NCBI GenBank assembly: GCA_001683735.1
Contig: LUGG01000043.1
Location: 124,001-188,000 of the forward strand
Direction of reading: 5' to 3'
From: Grifola frondosa
Taxonomy: Eukaryota > Basidiomycota > Agaricomycetes > Polyporales > Grifolaceae
DNA: 64,000 nt
The translations under genes were made by a program, and so were the position numbers. This document shows, piece by piece, positions 1 to 11,754 of the stretch. Numbering within the stretch: the stretch's first letter is position 1; every line of letters begins with the position of its first letter. The notes beneath the pieces are model-generated. The model had not been told where the DNA came from and did not search any database. It worked only from the letters and a program-made list of their open reading frames with translations.

Positions 1-176
1 AATGTTTCCCATATTGCGCCTGGGGTTCACTGTATTATCACGCTTCTCAATAGCAGCGTTCTCGGGGCCGTCGTCACCGACCCCCACGGAAACAAACTGA
101 CGCACAGGAACCCGTGAATCCTTATCTACCCAAATGCTTTGCAGCGAACATCGTCTCTCCTTCCCTATCATGAGCT

Positions 177-2311
177 ATGGCCATGCAGGACACAGAAAAA
201 TACTCCCCGTCCACGTCGCTACAATTCGAGGAGAAAGTTCCGGATGTGCTCGTCTCGGAGGCGGTCGGTCCTAAATTCACGGTAGAGCGCCTCTTCCGCC
301 GTGTCACTGCGCAGCTTTCGCAATGGGGCCTTGAAGTAAACGGGTGAGTCTGCCACACGCGAATGACGCTTCAGCCAAAATGCCAAATATTATGCTTCGC
401 GTAGCATTGTTCCCATTCCACTGGAAGAACGAACCGATCCACGATTGTATCAGATGTTTATGGTATGGTTCTCCGCCAACGCAAACATTCTGATGTATGT
501 CCATCACACTTCGCTTCACTCCTGCATTCTCTCATCTTTGCGCTGCAGTTTGAGCGCTGGGACAGTCGGACCAGCATTCTATGGACTCGGTATCAAAGAT
601 TCGCTGCTCATAATATTGGTAGTGGACATAGTGTATGCACTGTCATTTAGAAGCATGGTGTCAATTCGCTAACATAGCCCAGTACATGCGCATTCCCTGC
701 GTTCTTGTGAGTGCCTACCCCTGAGAAGGTTTAGATCTGGATATTTACGTTCACCAGCGCAGTGTTTGGCCCCAAACTTGGAACTCGGGCAATGGTTCAA
801 AGCCGATTTTCATGGGGGTAAGTGCTGTCGCGCCTACGCATAACACAAAGTGACGACTGCTCGACAGCTATTATGGGGCTATTATTCCGAGCGTGCTCAA
901 TGTCTTGTCAATGCAAGGTTATTTGATATTGAATGCCATAATCGGTGGGCAGACGCTTGCCGGTGTATCCACACATTTGAACGCCTCTCTTGGGATCGTC
1001 ATAATTGGAATAATTTCTCTGGCAGTAAGCACTTCTTCGACCTCGGTGTGAGCGCTTCCACAAATAATTTTTTATTTGAAAGGTCACTTTCTGCGGATGC
1101 CAGATACTACATTGGTGGGCTCTACCGCATGCTACTTTAGGAAATTTGACGAGCCCACATACAGGTATGAGACCGTTATTTGGATACCAAACGTGATCGC
1201 TTTCATCGTCATGCTCGGTGTCGGTGGGAAGAACTTGGTGAATGCGCCTCTCTCCAGCCCACTGCCCCTCGACACTGCCACGATCCTAACATTCGGTGCC
1301 ACGCTCACTGCCACCAATGTGAGCTGGTCAACCGTTACTCCGGACTATGGAGTATATCACAATGCCAAAGCATCTTCGTAAGTCGAATAGCGCCCATTGC
1401 CTGGTACTGATCCTGATGTCGACCTTGCTAGTTGGAGGATCTTCATCTACGCCTATCTCGGTTTCCTCCTCGCCAGCGTATGTTCAATCTGATGGGTCGT
1501 GCATACGAAGTCTCACCACATTTTCGCACCCACAGATGCCCGCGCATATGCTCGGCGCGGCTTTCACCGCTGCTTCCGTATCTGTCCCAGCATGGAAAGC
1601 TGGCCTTGGTGATGGTAACGACGTCGGCGGGCTGATCGCTGCTATACTTGCCCCCACGGGCCGCTTTGGCAAGTTCATGCTCGTGCTGACCGCACTGACC
1701 GCGCCGAGTGCGTGTGCCCCAACTATGTACACGGTGTGCACCAGCTTCATGACAATCGCCCCCATTTTCGCAAAAATACCGCGATTTGTCATCGCCACAA
1801 TCTCCACAGCGATGTATGAATCTCATCGCGTACCGCGTGCAGAAAGGAGGCTGACGCCATGCCTTGAATAGTCTTATACCCGTAGCGATCGTGGGCTCCA
1901 CACGTTTCTACACGACGTTCGTAGACATCCAGAGTAAGTCTGATTCTCGCTCGCCAGCGCCGTGACTTACCGCGGTAAAATGCAGGTCTGATCGGGTACT
2001 GGCTCGCGCCCTTCTGCGCGATCGTCCTCACGGAGCACTTCGTGTTCCGCCGGGGCCCCTGGTCCTCGTACGACGTGCTGGAAGCGTGGGACAAACCGCA
2101 ACACCCGAACCTCCCCAGAGGCTACGCGGCCGCGGTCACGCTCGCCATCTCCATCGGCCTCATCGTCGTGTGCATGCAGCAGGCGTGGTGGACGGGGCCA
2201 GTGGCGCGGAAGGGGACTGGCGACGTGGGGATGCTGGTTGGATTCGTTGGGAGTGTGGCCGTGTACTTGTGTGCGCGGTGGTTGGAGAAGAGGTGGACGA
2301 AGACGCGGTGA
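177..2311 (+). CDS. NCS1-family purine-cytosine permease (FCY2-like)
   Basis: The product is an integral plasma-membrane transporter expected to import cytosine, purines or related nucleobases with protons. After removing short introns the exons read as an NCS1 carrier. The N-terminal segment has FxVERLFRRVTAQL and ends in WGLEVNG|IVPIPLEERTD, followed by MVWFSANANIL, SAGTVGPAFYGL, FGPKLGTRAMVQSRFSWG and YYGAIIPSVLNVLSMQGY. Further on come NAIIGGQTLAGVS, WYETVIWIPNVIAF, TPDYGVYH, GLIGYWLAPFCAIVLTEH and a final helix pair. Clear introns include 344-404, 495-548, 1115-1164 (this restores HWYETVIW), 1378-1431 and 1479-1533. ATG 177 was chosen because it opens the frame 54 codons before the first donor; a second ATG lies at 183. 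The exon joins between about 620 and 760 could not be resolved. The gene looks intact, and substrate specificity is inference. Confidence 0.85.
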
Positions 2312-3490
2312 TCAGGTGCTGTATGCTATTTCGGCACCACTTATTCAACTAAAATTTTTGACAGGCGACATGTTCGGGGGATGTTTCGCGCAGGGCAGGT
2401 TGATAGAGATGTGCTTCTTAAAAGGTCATTGAGTTATGCGGGAATCTTAGCCACTTCATTTCTGAGATTCTGCACCCGATCATGATCGAAGCATCGCCGA
2501 TGTCAGTAGATCCCCTCATGCAATACCGTTCGCGGTAGTCTAGCGATGCCACTAGGATCCTGCTTCGCGTTCATCGTGGTGCCAGTGGTGAAATAGAGCT
2601 GCTCCTACTAATAACGTGGACGAAGTTACTACTGCGGTATTGGCTCGTCAATCTTACGCACGGCCTCGCTCATCCACAGAACCAGGAGAGACTTTGCCAC
2701 TTGAGACCAGTCATAGTGTGGGTACATTGAGCTTCCTGCACTCGTGATTGAAGAAATGGTACAGTCGGGGCCGGCGAGCATGAGACAGCACAATTGCGCT
2801 CAGTTTATCAAACAGCGTGTCATCACTCCAGTGCAAACAACCATTCTTAAGAATGTGCACCAACGATACCGTCTTTGCAAGTACTCATCAGGATATCAAT
2901 ATGTTGCTGTAATGTTAGTACGGTGTGGCGCGGAAAGAACCTCATTGTTGAGTACTAGAAGTTACGGACTTACGAAGCCACTCGACATCCAAGGCACTCC
3001 AGACAATGAACGAACAAGGCGCCTTCATTGCCGGACAATGCGCGACGTCAAGAAAGGTCCGGATCCCCGCATACTAGTGCAGAATCCTCGCCGGTCTGGA
3101 ATGCAGATTGGGAGGTGCCGGTGGGACCCTGCCCATGATGCCGACGCGGCGGCGTCGAGAGCGCCATCCATCGATTGATACGGCGGCGTAATCGTGTTTC
3201 TATTACGCATAGCTGTCTAAAGAATGTTCGAATAATGCAATTCCGCTGCCACGCTCATCACGCGGAGTTTGCGAAGGCGGCGGGCCGTAGGGCGCAGGGC
3301 GGCCATTGCCATATATGGTAGCGCCATCTTGCCTTATAAGGGAATAAGCGCATGCGCAGCCGGCGCGTGATGGGCTTCCATCACGGGCCAACACGGCGGG
3401 AACGGCGGGTGACTCATGCCTCGACGCTGCCTGCCGACCGAGCTTTGTGTCCCGCCGTCTGTGAACCTTGCCTCGCCAAACATGGCCGTT
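2312..3490. other. Intergenic region without recognisable gene
   Basis: This is the 3' flank of the permease. An open frame of 144 codons at 2744-3178 (+) has no recognisable domain, shows no good exon context and looks fortuitous. Nothing else could be supported here. Confidence 0.5.
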
Positions 3491-3492
3491 CG

Positions 3493-3498
3493 TATAAA
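3493..3498 (+). promoter_or_regulatory. Candidate TATA box of the DUF6699 gene
   Basis: A TATAAA hexamer lies about 110 bp before the ATG at 3608, followed by a pyrimidine-rich leader. This suits a fungal core promoter. The assignment rests on position and motif only. Confidence 0.4.
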
Positions 3499-3607
3499 GG
3501 GCGGAGCCCGACGAATTTGGGACTCCACCCGCCTCGTCCGCCCATCCCCCGTCGTCCCGCCCGCACCCCCCGTATAATCTCTCCGCTCCCTCAAGTGCCC
3601 ACCCAAT

Positions 3608-4331
3608 ATGCACTCGCAATACCCGCTCACCCCCACATCTCAACGCGGAGCACCGTCGCCATATGGTGCAGCCCCAGCACGCCTCAAACGCACTCGCGCG
3701 GCCTGCCTCTCGCACCGCCCACGCCGGTTTCGCCTATGGCTCCGCACTTTGCGGTAGGGACGCCCGGCGCGCCGTTGATGTCTCCCGTCGGCCTACCGCA
3801 AGGCAGTTTCGGCCACGGCCATGCCATCGCTTGTATGTTATTGTTCGTTCTTGTGTGTGACGACTCAGTTGCTTGAATGTCACGTCCACCGCTATAGATG
3901 GCTTGATGACTCCGCCAGCCAGTCCCGAAAAAGGGTCAAGTGCGCCTAGGGGAGCCCGGACAGCGCAGGCGTTCCACCCCCTGCTCGCCGTCCGGAGCGC
4001 GCGTGCGTCCCCCGTGCGATTCGAACTCGGCCGCGGCGCGATTGACATCGCGAACTTGCGTGTGAATGCGAACGACCTGCGTGCATATGCGACGGCCGTG
4101 CCAACTGCCGGCCTCCTCGTCACCGTCCACGACCTCTTCGAACTCCCCGTCTACGCGTCCAACGGCTCGTATGTTACAGTGGGCGACGTCATCAACCACC
4201 TCGTCACTGCGATGGCGGCCCCGCTGTCCTCCCAAGAATTTGCGCGGTTGCAACCCCGCTTTCACTTTACGCGCAACACAAGCAGGGTGTCCCTTTTAGA
4301 CAGGACAGTGATGTTCGCTGGCCTGGAGTGA
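3608..4331 (+). CDS. DUF6699-domain protein (first copy)
   Basis: The role is unknown. DUF6699 is a basidiomycete-rich domain. The C-terminal exon (from about 3896) carries its usual features: HPLLAVRS, a central LRAYATAVPTAGLLVTV, then SYVTVGDVINHLVTAM and APLSSQEFARL. An intron with donor GTATGT at about 3834 and acceptor CTATAG just before 3896 joins a Pro-rich leader (PLAPPTPVSPM, MSPVGLPQG) to YGLMTPPASPEKG. The ATG at 3608 opens a plausible low-complexity start (MHSQYPLTPTSQ), but that frame ends in a stop near 3750. The Pro-rich stretch is in the next frame, so a single-base shift separates them. Translation might instead start at ATG 3736, which is in frame with the rest. A second DUF6699 gene lies at 7.3-8.6 kb on the other strand. 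Confidence 0.6.
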
Positions 4332-4842
4332 CGGGTGTCGATTCCCGGAACATCACGCGTTGCCAACTCCATCTTGAGATGAGGCCGTGATTCTCGACAA
4401 CATCGGCTTTCAGAATCGTTAAGACACACCTCCTCTCAACCTCGGACTAAAGTCAGCAGCGCTGTGCGCTGATACTAAGACCACCGGTATGGTCACCCGC
4501 AACCTCGCAAGTCAACAAAATGTAGCATTCGTCAATCCTGTAGCACCTCGGACTCGTAGCTTATCCCTTCAGTTCATCGATATTAAAATATCCATCCACA
4601 AAAACAGTTCCCATAGATGTATTTGTATCATTCTTGTTTATGGTCGGTTCTCCTGGCCCATCTCTCTATGTTATATATGTATGTCAACGTCGCTGTAGAC
4701 GGAGCGAGTATTCGGTGATCAAGCAAGTCTGCATCTAATCTTTCTAACGGCGCGTGCTTTTGAACGAAGAAATTTCGACGCCCTCTAGCAAAATGAAATT
4801 AAATCAGTATTCGAAAAATAACGACAATCCTTGGTTGTTCAG
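4332..4842. other. Intergenic, no gene seen
   Basis: The stretch becomes AT-rich toward the tRNA. No coding exon with family similarity was recognised; the 69-codon frame at 4489-4698 has no support. Confidence 0.5.
4815..4819 (-). terminator. Pol III T-run terminator of tRNA-Thr
   Basis: Five T's on the minus strand lie about 25 nt downstream of the tRNA 3' end, the usual RNA polymerase III stop signal. No alternative T4+ run is closer. Confidence 0.55.
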
Positions 4843-4915
4843 TTCCCATTAGCCGACTTGAACGACTGACCTCGTCATTACTAGTGACGCGCTCTACCAA
4901 CTGAGCTAAACGGGA
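4843..4915 (-). tRNA. tRNA-Thr (anticodon AGU)
   Basis: The minus strand folds into a complete 73-nt cloverleaf without intron. The acceptor pairs TCCCGTT with AATGGGA (one G-T wobble) and leaves discriminator A. TA at positions 8-9 is followed by D-stem GCTC/GAGC around AGTTGGTA. The anticodon stem CGTCA/TGACG encloses loop CTAGTAA, giving anticodon AGT for threonine ACN codons. The variable loop is short and the T-arm contains TTCAAGT. A T-run on the minus strand (plus strand A's near 4815-4819) about 25 nt past the 3' end fits a Pol III terminator. Confidence 0.93.
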
Positions 4916-5051
4916 TCGAAATATTTAATTCATTAAAAACTCTTGTTTATCATGAGCCACGTGATAAGGATGGCCGTAAACGTTGATTCTTAAGCTTGAA
5001 GTTCAACATTCTCGAACTAGAACGCTCACATCTATAATCTATTCCCTCATA

Positions 5052-6631
5052 ATGCACACTGTCGCTCTCTGTATCACCCTTCTCTATGCCGCTGGTCTCG
5101 GCCAAAATGCTGTACTCTTTGAACATCCGGACTCACTGGGACACAACATCTCTACCTTTCGCCGCAACACCCCGGCTACTAGCCAACAAATGCCCCTTCA
5201 AGACCTGCATACACCACTCAAACCACACCATGCCTGCGACAAGCACTCTGGCTTTAAACGACAGGCTCCCAGCGAGACGACGCCAGACAACCTCAGCCCG
5301 ACACCCGCGCCGACAGGGGACTCCTCGCCCTCAACCACCGTGCATATAACCGATGAGCATGACTTTACGCTGCTTTTGCCTAATAGGCCTGGAGGTAGGT
5401 GGCACTCTAAGTCTTTGAGACGCGTTCTGACGCGATTGACGCGTGCAGAACTCATCTCCGACGCGGAGAACGACGGTGTCGCATTTTGCACTCCAGCGAG
5501 CTCCTCCTGCCCACAAAGAATGCAAGATGGCTTCATTCGTGCGGCCGCGGTTGCACATGCTGACGACGGCTCCTGGGTACAAGTACGTCTATTGCACTGG
5601 CTCGGTGGCTCCTTGCGCTTCCGTCTTCAGGTACCAACGGGCTGTCTGCAACGATTTAAGAAAGTGTTGACTCATCTGTTTGAATTGCCTCTTCATTTGC
5701 TGCTCTGCTTGCCATTCCTCGCGCGTCATATTACACCGAATTATGCGAACTCAAGAGTCTGTTAACTCACGCATATAGCCTTGTGATTGTCTGCGGCTCG
5801 AGTCCCTGCTGGACTTGGCTGGCCGCCCTGCTCAAGCTTGAGCGCAAACTGTCTACTTCAAGTTTGCTGCGACGTGGACTCGTGCAACAAGTCAGCCTAG
5901 CGATGCGTATAATTTGCGTGATCTTGCGGTGCTCCTTGTCTTCGTCTCCATGCTTCTCTTCTGGTTACGACTAGGGGCTCTGTTGGCTGCTCTTCATCCT
6001 GGGAGCTGTGCGTTTGATTACAGTTCTTCGGGGAACCTGATTGGTGGCTTCTGCGCGACTCTAAGCGGGAGCTATGCCGGTTCTTGCTTCTCATAGAACA
6101 TTTTCGTGCGGCGTGAAAAGGGGCATGCAGAAAGACCAATCGGTACCGATTACGTAGCTCCGAGTACCCCACACTCTCCATATTGCTTCTACATGCATTG
6201 TCTTGCCTTCGCAGCTACCGGACGCTTCGCACTCGCGCAGATCCAGGCCTGAATGCCGTCTTCCAATCACGCGCTGAACTTCTCTTGCAGGTGACAGGCT
6301 GCATCGACACGAGCAAGTCCACCCTCAGTCCCTCGGACGACGGCGGCCAATTTGACGTCCGCTACCCGAACGGCGCGCAATGCACGTTCGGCGGGTACGC
6401 CGCGAGCTTCATCGAACAGTGCGCCCCTCTGCTCAGATCACTATTTTTCTCTCACGCTCGCTTTCCGTGTCCTTCGACAGGGTGGAGCCCTCCGCGGGGC
6501 GTTTTTGCCTGCGGTGCTGCGCAACGGCGAATGACCAGATGAACTGCAACTCGCACCAGGACAGGGCGGGCTGCGTCGTCGCGATTCCCGGCACATACGA
6601 CTTCCCCGAACTCGGCGTCAGCTGCTCTTGA
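5052..6631 (+). CDS. Small Cys-rich secreted protein, basidiomycete family
   Basis: ATG 5052 opens a hydrophobic leader (HTVALCITLLYAAGLG), a likely signal peptide. A Ser/Thr/Pro-rich linker follows, then a conserved Cys-rich module: MQDGFIRAAAV, DDGSWVQ|VTGCIDTSKST, SPSDDGGQFD, FIEQ|VEPSAGRFCLRCC and GCVVAIPGTYDFPE. This matches a family of extracellular basidiomycete proteins of unknown function (recalled pattern: SWVQ-TGCI, GGQYDS, VEPxxxRxCxRCC, GCxxVIPGxYD). Splice phases are exact: intron 5583-6290 is phase 0 (CAA|GTG), and an intron of about 60 bp ending near 6480 restores FIEQVEPS. The first of these is about 708 bp, more than ten times the local norm. The protein probably acts outside the cell; its function is unknown. 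Confidence 0.72.
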
Positions 6632-7264
6632 GCCGCGAAACCGAAGATCCTGGGATCTGCTCGCTTGCGAGCCGCGTCCCGCGCGTTTTTTGCTGGCGAA
6701 TATCTCGTGCAGGGTCCCGTGGGTGCAATGTATGCGTGTCGGTTCCGTGTATCCTTCTTCGTCAGATTCCATGTAGCACCCTTGATCTGTGTTCGTATTC
6801 CGTATACACATGTCTCAGACATTGACTGTGATCAGATTTGCTGCGCTGGCGTAGCTGGTTTGGCTGATGCGAAACACAAATTTACGGCAACTGGGGTAAA
6901 TTACGGACTGGGCACTCTTCTCGGATGTGGTAAGCTATGATACATAGAACGTATGCGTGATACGCTATAAACACATGCGCGTACAGGTGAGCGGAGTATG
7001 GTCGAGTACTAGTATAACGTCCGCGCCGCGCATTCAGGGTCCATAAGAGGATATTGTACACTACGGGTCGTCATCATAAGATCATGAAGATCATAGCAAG
7101 AGCGAACAAGAGAGCGCTGTGTCGTGGGCGAGAGCAAGAAAGAAAGCAAAGCGAGCGGTGCAAACGTCGCCGGTATCAAACCAGCGCACCATGCATGGAT
7201 GAATGGATGTCAAGCCAGAAACCACGTAACCCGAATACAACAAGAATGAGCCCAGCGCGTGCGC
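6632..7264. other. Convergent 3' intergenic region
   Basis: This spacer lies between the 3' ends of the secreted-protein gene and the minus-strand DUF6699 gene. No coding exon was recognised; it should contain both 3' UTRs. Confidence 0.5.
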
Positions 7265-8570
7265 TCACGCCTTCGCGAACACGAGTTTCTTCGCGCCCGC
7301 GTGCGCCCCGCTCTTGTCGACCTCCACGCCGACGAGGCGCGTCTTCTCCCCGAGCCAGTCGATGCGCCGCACGCCGCCCTCCGCCGCCACCCATGCGCGT
7401 GCAGCGCCGCTCGTACGCACGCGTCACCTTCTGCTGCGCCTTGCTCCCGTGCCCGAGCGCCTCCCACTCCTCCGGCGTGATCGGCGTGAGCAGCGTCGTG
7501 TGCACGGCGTACAGCACGTCCAGGTTCGTGATCACTCCGCCGGCGGCGGAGTGCCCGTGGCTCGACGCGGAGCCGATCGTGAAGCGCGGCCGCGTCGGAC
7601 TCGAGTGGGAATTTGAGAGGGAGCCGCTCACGATCACCGGCCAGGGGAACTTCTCGCAGCGCAGGACCAGCCGGGAGCCGGCCGGCGTCGGAGGCTCGGT
7701 CGCGGGTTGCGAGAGCGTGTGGGCGGGGATGGCGGAGTGCGTCGCGCGGTCGAGCACCGTGCGCGCCGAGGGTGTGAATGATACGTCGTAGGTGATCGGT
7801 GCGCGGTGGAGGCGGGTGAGGCGAGTAGAGGGTGCATGTAGAGGGCTGTGGCACGCGCCGGCGCATAGTTGAGCGAGGAGTGTGAGGGCGTTCGCGCACG
7901 CACTGAGCCGCCATCTACAGAATAAGGGTGAGCTGGGCTGGAACCAGAACTGGAGCAAATTTATTTACATGAAGACGCGCTGCCCACACTGCCGTGAGAT
8001 TGCCAAGATTGGTTCTGTCTGATGGGAGTGCGGGCATAGGCGCGGTGGCCCATGTCGGAGCTTGACGACCTCGGGACGCCCATTCCTGGATACAGCGACG
8101 AGCTCGAGTTGGATCGCGAGCTCGGAGGTGTCCTGTATGTCATTGACGGCGTGTATATTGGGACTGTATCACATATTACGCAAATCAGTAATCGGTTGTA
8201 CAGAAGGCGTGTGAACGCCAGGCGGAGGTGAGGACGTACCGGGTTCCCTAGCCGGGTGGCTTGCACTGCGGGGTACACGCGGACGAGACTCAGCAGTCTG
8301 CTGCGCATAATCGGTGCGGCTGCCGTAACCATACGTAGTTCGGGTATCGGTGCCTGTTGTGAATCGAAGTGGCGACGGTGCTGTGGAACGCGAAGCTGAG
8401 TAGCTGTAGCTTCGTTGCACCTTCGCATTGGGGCCGGCAGCAGCCGCACTGGCGTTCCCAGGAACCGCGTATATGTTCCCAACGGGAGGTTGCGAACTGG
8501 ATCGACTGTGAGTCTTTGAGGAGGACTGCGAGCTCTGGCCTCCGAAGAGATTGCGGAAGTATGAAGGCAT
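7265..8570 (-). CDS. DUF6699-domain protein (second copy), two apparent frameshifts
   Basis: The start at 8570 (MPSYFRNLFGG) begins a Ser-rich exon (8570-8240). Exon 2 (8163-7969) and exon 3 (from 7914) follow, with phase-consistent joins giving VPIYTPSMTYRTPP and SSYGGSVRARTPS. The domain then reads LYMHPLLASPAS, APITYDVSFTPSART, SQPATEPPTPAGSRLVL, GGVITNLDVLYAVHTTLLTP, ITPEEWEALG, and finally EGGVRRIDWLGEKTRLVGVE to the stop at 7265-7267. The middle part (about 7800 to 7400) is in a different frame from what precedes and follows it. The two shifts compensate, so the C-terminus returns to the frame of the N-terminus. Sequencing error in GC-rich DNA or a genuine segment out of frame are both possible. 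Function is unknown. Confidence 0.68.
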
Positions 8571-11500
8571 GATCGGGATTGGGCAAACTTAGTAGACCTT
8601 GAAAAGAGTAGGAGAGGTAACTCAGCGCGAATAACTAGTTGCAGATGGTAGGCAGAGAGTCGCAGACTTCCAGACCAGACGAGCGCACAGGACAGCGATT
8701 GCAGCTGACGGGACAGTTACGAAGTCAAGGTCTTTTATATAAGATTTGGAGAAGCGTGGCACCGCGCCTTGGGCCAAACTCTGGGTCGGTCCATCCCAGA
8801 GCGATGATCAGAAAGGGTCCCCAAAATATCCAAGTCGTGTCCGAGATCATTGTTCGGTGTCAAACACGAATCAGAGATGTGTAGTCGCCTTCTCACAAGG
8901 ATTCTAGATGTCCGCAAAATCCGCCAATACCGCGAGGCATGGCGGTTTCCTTGTGACAATAAATCAAGTGGGCCAATGGGAGCCGACAATAAAATCCCAG
9001 CAAATATTTCTTCTGCGATCTGAGGTAAGACGAATACTGATTGGCGGTGTAAAAGTCCACAGGCTGGCAATCCGGCTGTCGAACAATCAGTCTCCGAACG
9101 CCCCGGCCACCGCGTGGAAGGGGCGTGGTGGCCCTTTTAGGGCAGGCGCGACAAGCGCGCTGCACCTTTTTCAGGCTCTGCCGACACAATGCGCATGGGC
9201 GCCAAAAGAATATATCTCTTTGCAACAGGAAACCGTGCATGATGCGCAGAGTGTGCTACGTCCTTGAGGACAGATAAGCTGCGCACTTAGTGAGACATGC
9301 GAGGACTTGCAAAAGGGCATGGGTGGATCCGCAATGCATGCAGGAGAGACCTCCTCGGGAATGTGTCGCTGACCGCCAACCGAGCGACACGAAAACACCG
9401 GAAGTTGATTCCTGCATCCGAAGCGGACTTCTTTTAGTTGCCACATGAATCGCAGGCCCAGGCCATGCAGATTGCAACCCTGGAATCGACCATCACATAA
9501 ACGAGATTCAGATTTGGGCTCTTCCATTAAAAATGACTAAGACCATACTGTATATAATGCCGCCGGTGTGTTCTCCAAAATGATCTGTGGCATTGTCGGG
9601 GGACGACATTGTAGCTGTAATCCCTGGATAGCATAGAAGGCGGCGCACATCAAGGATCCTACGTGGTCTTCGTCTTCACCAGGAAACAGCCTGGCCATGC
9701 TTGTTGCGCACAATTCGTCAGCACGACCCAAATCATAAAAACAACACTTCAGCCCAATGCAGTTTCACGAGGTCCAAGCTGCAGCGTAGGGGCTAGGCTG
9801 TCATTGCTGCAACTCGAAGGTAGGCAACGCGGCACAAGGATGCGAGCGCATGAAAGAGATGATATCATAGCTCAAACAAGGCCCGCAACTTAAGAAATAG
9901 AAGCAACAAAACTGATGCTGATGAACTAGGGGAGCGTACCTGAGACCGGACAATGAGCAAGAGAAGGTCCCCGGCGCGCCAGCGCCGGAATGCAGGCCGC
10001 GCTGTCTACGCTCGTGCGTCCCAACATTGGACGGGTCGCTGCCAGCAATCTACACAGCAATTCAGATATGACAGTCATCATCCGCTCAGATTCGCAGGCA
10101 TTACGAGAGAGTACGCAGCAAGGCAGGGCGGAAGCACGATATCGGGGACACGAGGCAATTTTCCCAGGAGCGACTGACGCAACTATCAGTGAGCGCTCCG
10201 GAGATAACCACCTGTTGGAACAGTCGTGGTTGTATCTGTGGCCACGATGCCTCTCAAATTAACCACACCGCGCGATGATGTATGGCGCGACTGTCTCAAC
10301 GTCCAGAATAAGCATCGCAGATCGTGCGCTTCGATGCTGGAGAGACAGGGAGCGGACTCCGAGACCTACGCCCTACTTACGCGAAGGCAGCACAAGCATT
10401 GTGCTTCCTCAAACAAGCGAGCTCGAGAATATCATGTGCAGAGACTCGGAAGATAGGAAACACACCGACATACTGTTCTTGATACCGTCCTTGTATTGTA
10501 CGCACAGACGGCAACTACATGATGTCTTATCAGTCCTCACAAAGCGCACGTAAGTCTAAACACAAGACGCTTGCCTTCTTTCATCCCTTGAAAACCGGAC
10601 CGCCGCCCAGCAGGGTCCGGCAAGCAATCAAGGTATAGACACTACGCAAGCGTAATAGAATCGATGATGACATCCTAGACAGAAATAACAGGGTTCAGGG
10701 CCTGCAAATCGAAGAAACGATGTACTACCATCATTCGCATGAGAAACTTCAGACATACAACCGCAATCACACGACCCTGGCAGTTGGAAGCGAGACCTTG
10801 TTAGCGTCGCGAACAGCCCGAGCAGCATCGCAAAGATTATCGGAAATGTGCCTTTAAGACCACACAGAGCATTCATCACAATCACATATCACAGCACCGA
10901 TGACCTCGGCGCACATGCAGCCACTCAATACCGGACACGTGGAGGAGTGTAATGCCTTCAGGATAACAGTGCGGGAGTATGAGTGTCAGCATGACCGCAC
11001 AACCGTAGGTCGAGGCCGATATCGCCATTTCGAGAAGCCTGAGACCGCGGCGCAATACCCGCACCGATGGAGGCTGATTACAGAGCCGCTCTATAAGTAC
11101 TCCCCGCGAGCTAACCCAGACAAATCAATGGAATCTCAAGATGAAGGTGTGTAGACATACCTCGATGCATGACATGCTACGGGGTCGACGTGGGGGCGAT
11201 CCTACTCTTTAGCACAGCTGAACTAGAGAAACACACGTATGGTGAAAGGCACCGGCAACCAGATTCCAAACTTGGGCTAGTCATATACACTAGCCAATGC
11301 TGCGGGGAATTGAGAAATGCTCAGGTTCCAGCCACGAATTCTGAGCCACTTTTGCTTGGCCGCGTGGTGTGTCAGTTGCCCATCCTCAACTTAACAAACA
11401 CGTACTAACCGTGTGTCAACCTTCTCCGCAATGATCATTCCAAACTCATCATCAGGTCATCCTCGCAAGGGAATATCTAACCGAGGAGAGTGAGACGAGT

Positions 11501-11754
11501 TGGGACGCGACGGTCGCGACCCTCACGTGTGTCACGTTGCACGGGGTGTGACCGTCACGCGATAAGTCGGAATGGACCAATAGCTACTAGTGGAGATTTG
11601 TTCTTGACTTTTCCTCCGACCGTTCACCACCACTGATATTGACCCCTGCACAGGATGAAAGCCCGGGTGATCCAGGCAAAGCTCCCGGCACAAGAGTTGA
11701 CCTGCGAACCCGTTATCTACAAAATCAGAGGCAGGTCCTATGGAAGAAACGTGA
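8571..11754. other. Gene-poor stretch
   Basis: About 3.2 kb upstream of the DUF6699 gene. Frames of 60-119 codons occur on both strands but none shows a family signature or clean exon chain. A hydrophobic stretch on the minus strand near 10.8 kb (PIIFAMLLGLFATL) could be a membrane-protein relic, but this is too weak to call. Confidence 0.4.

Noticed and set aside
2748..2766. GAAATGGTACAGT resembling the MITE terminus found at 36.93 kb
   Set aside because: Only about 13 bases match and no second end or TA-flanked partner was found nearby.
2744..3178. Open frame of 144 codons on the plus strand
   Set aside because: No family motif, no splice context, composition not clearly coding; most likely chance.
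7259..7616. Plus-strand Arg/Ala-rich frames over the DUF6699 gene
   Set aside because: These are GC-rich antisense shadows of the minus-strand exons.
10628..11064. Hydrophobic minus-strand frames suggesting a multi-pass membrane protein
   Set aside because: Only one or two hydrophobic stretches, no consistent exon chain and no recognised family signature.
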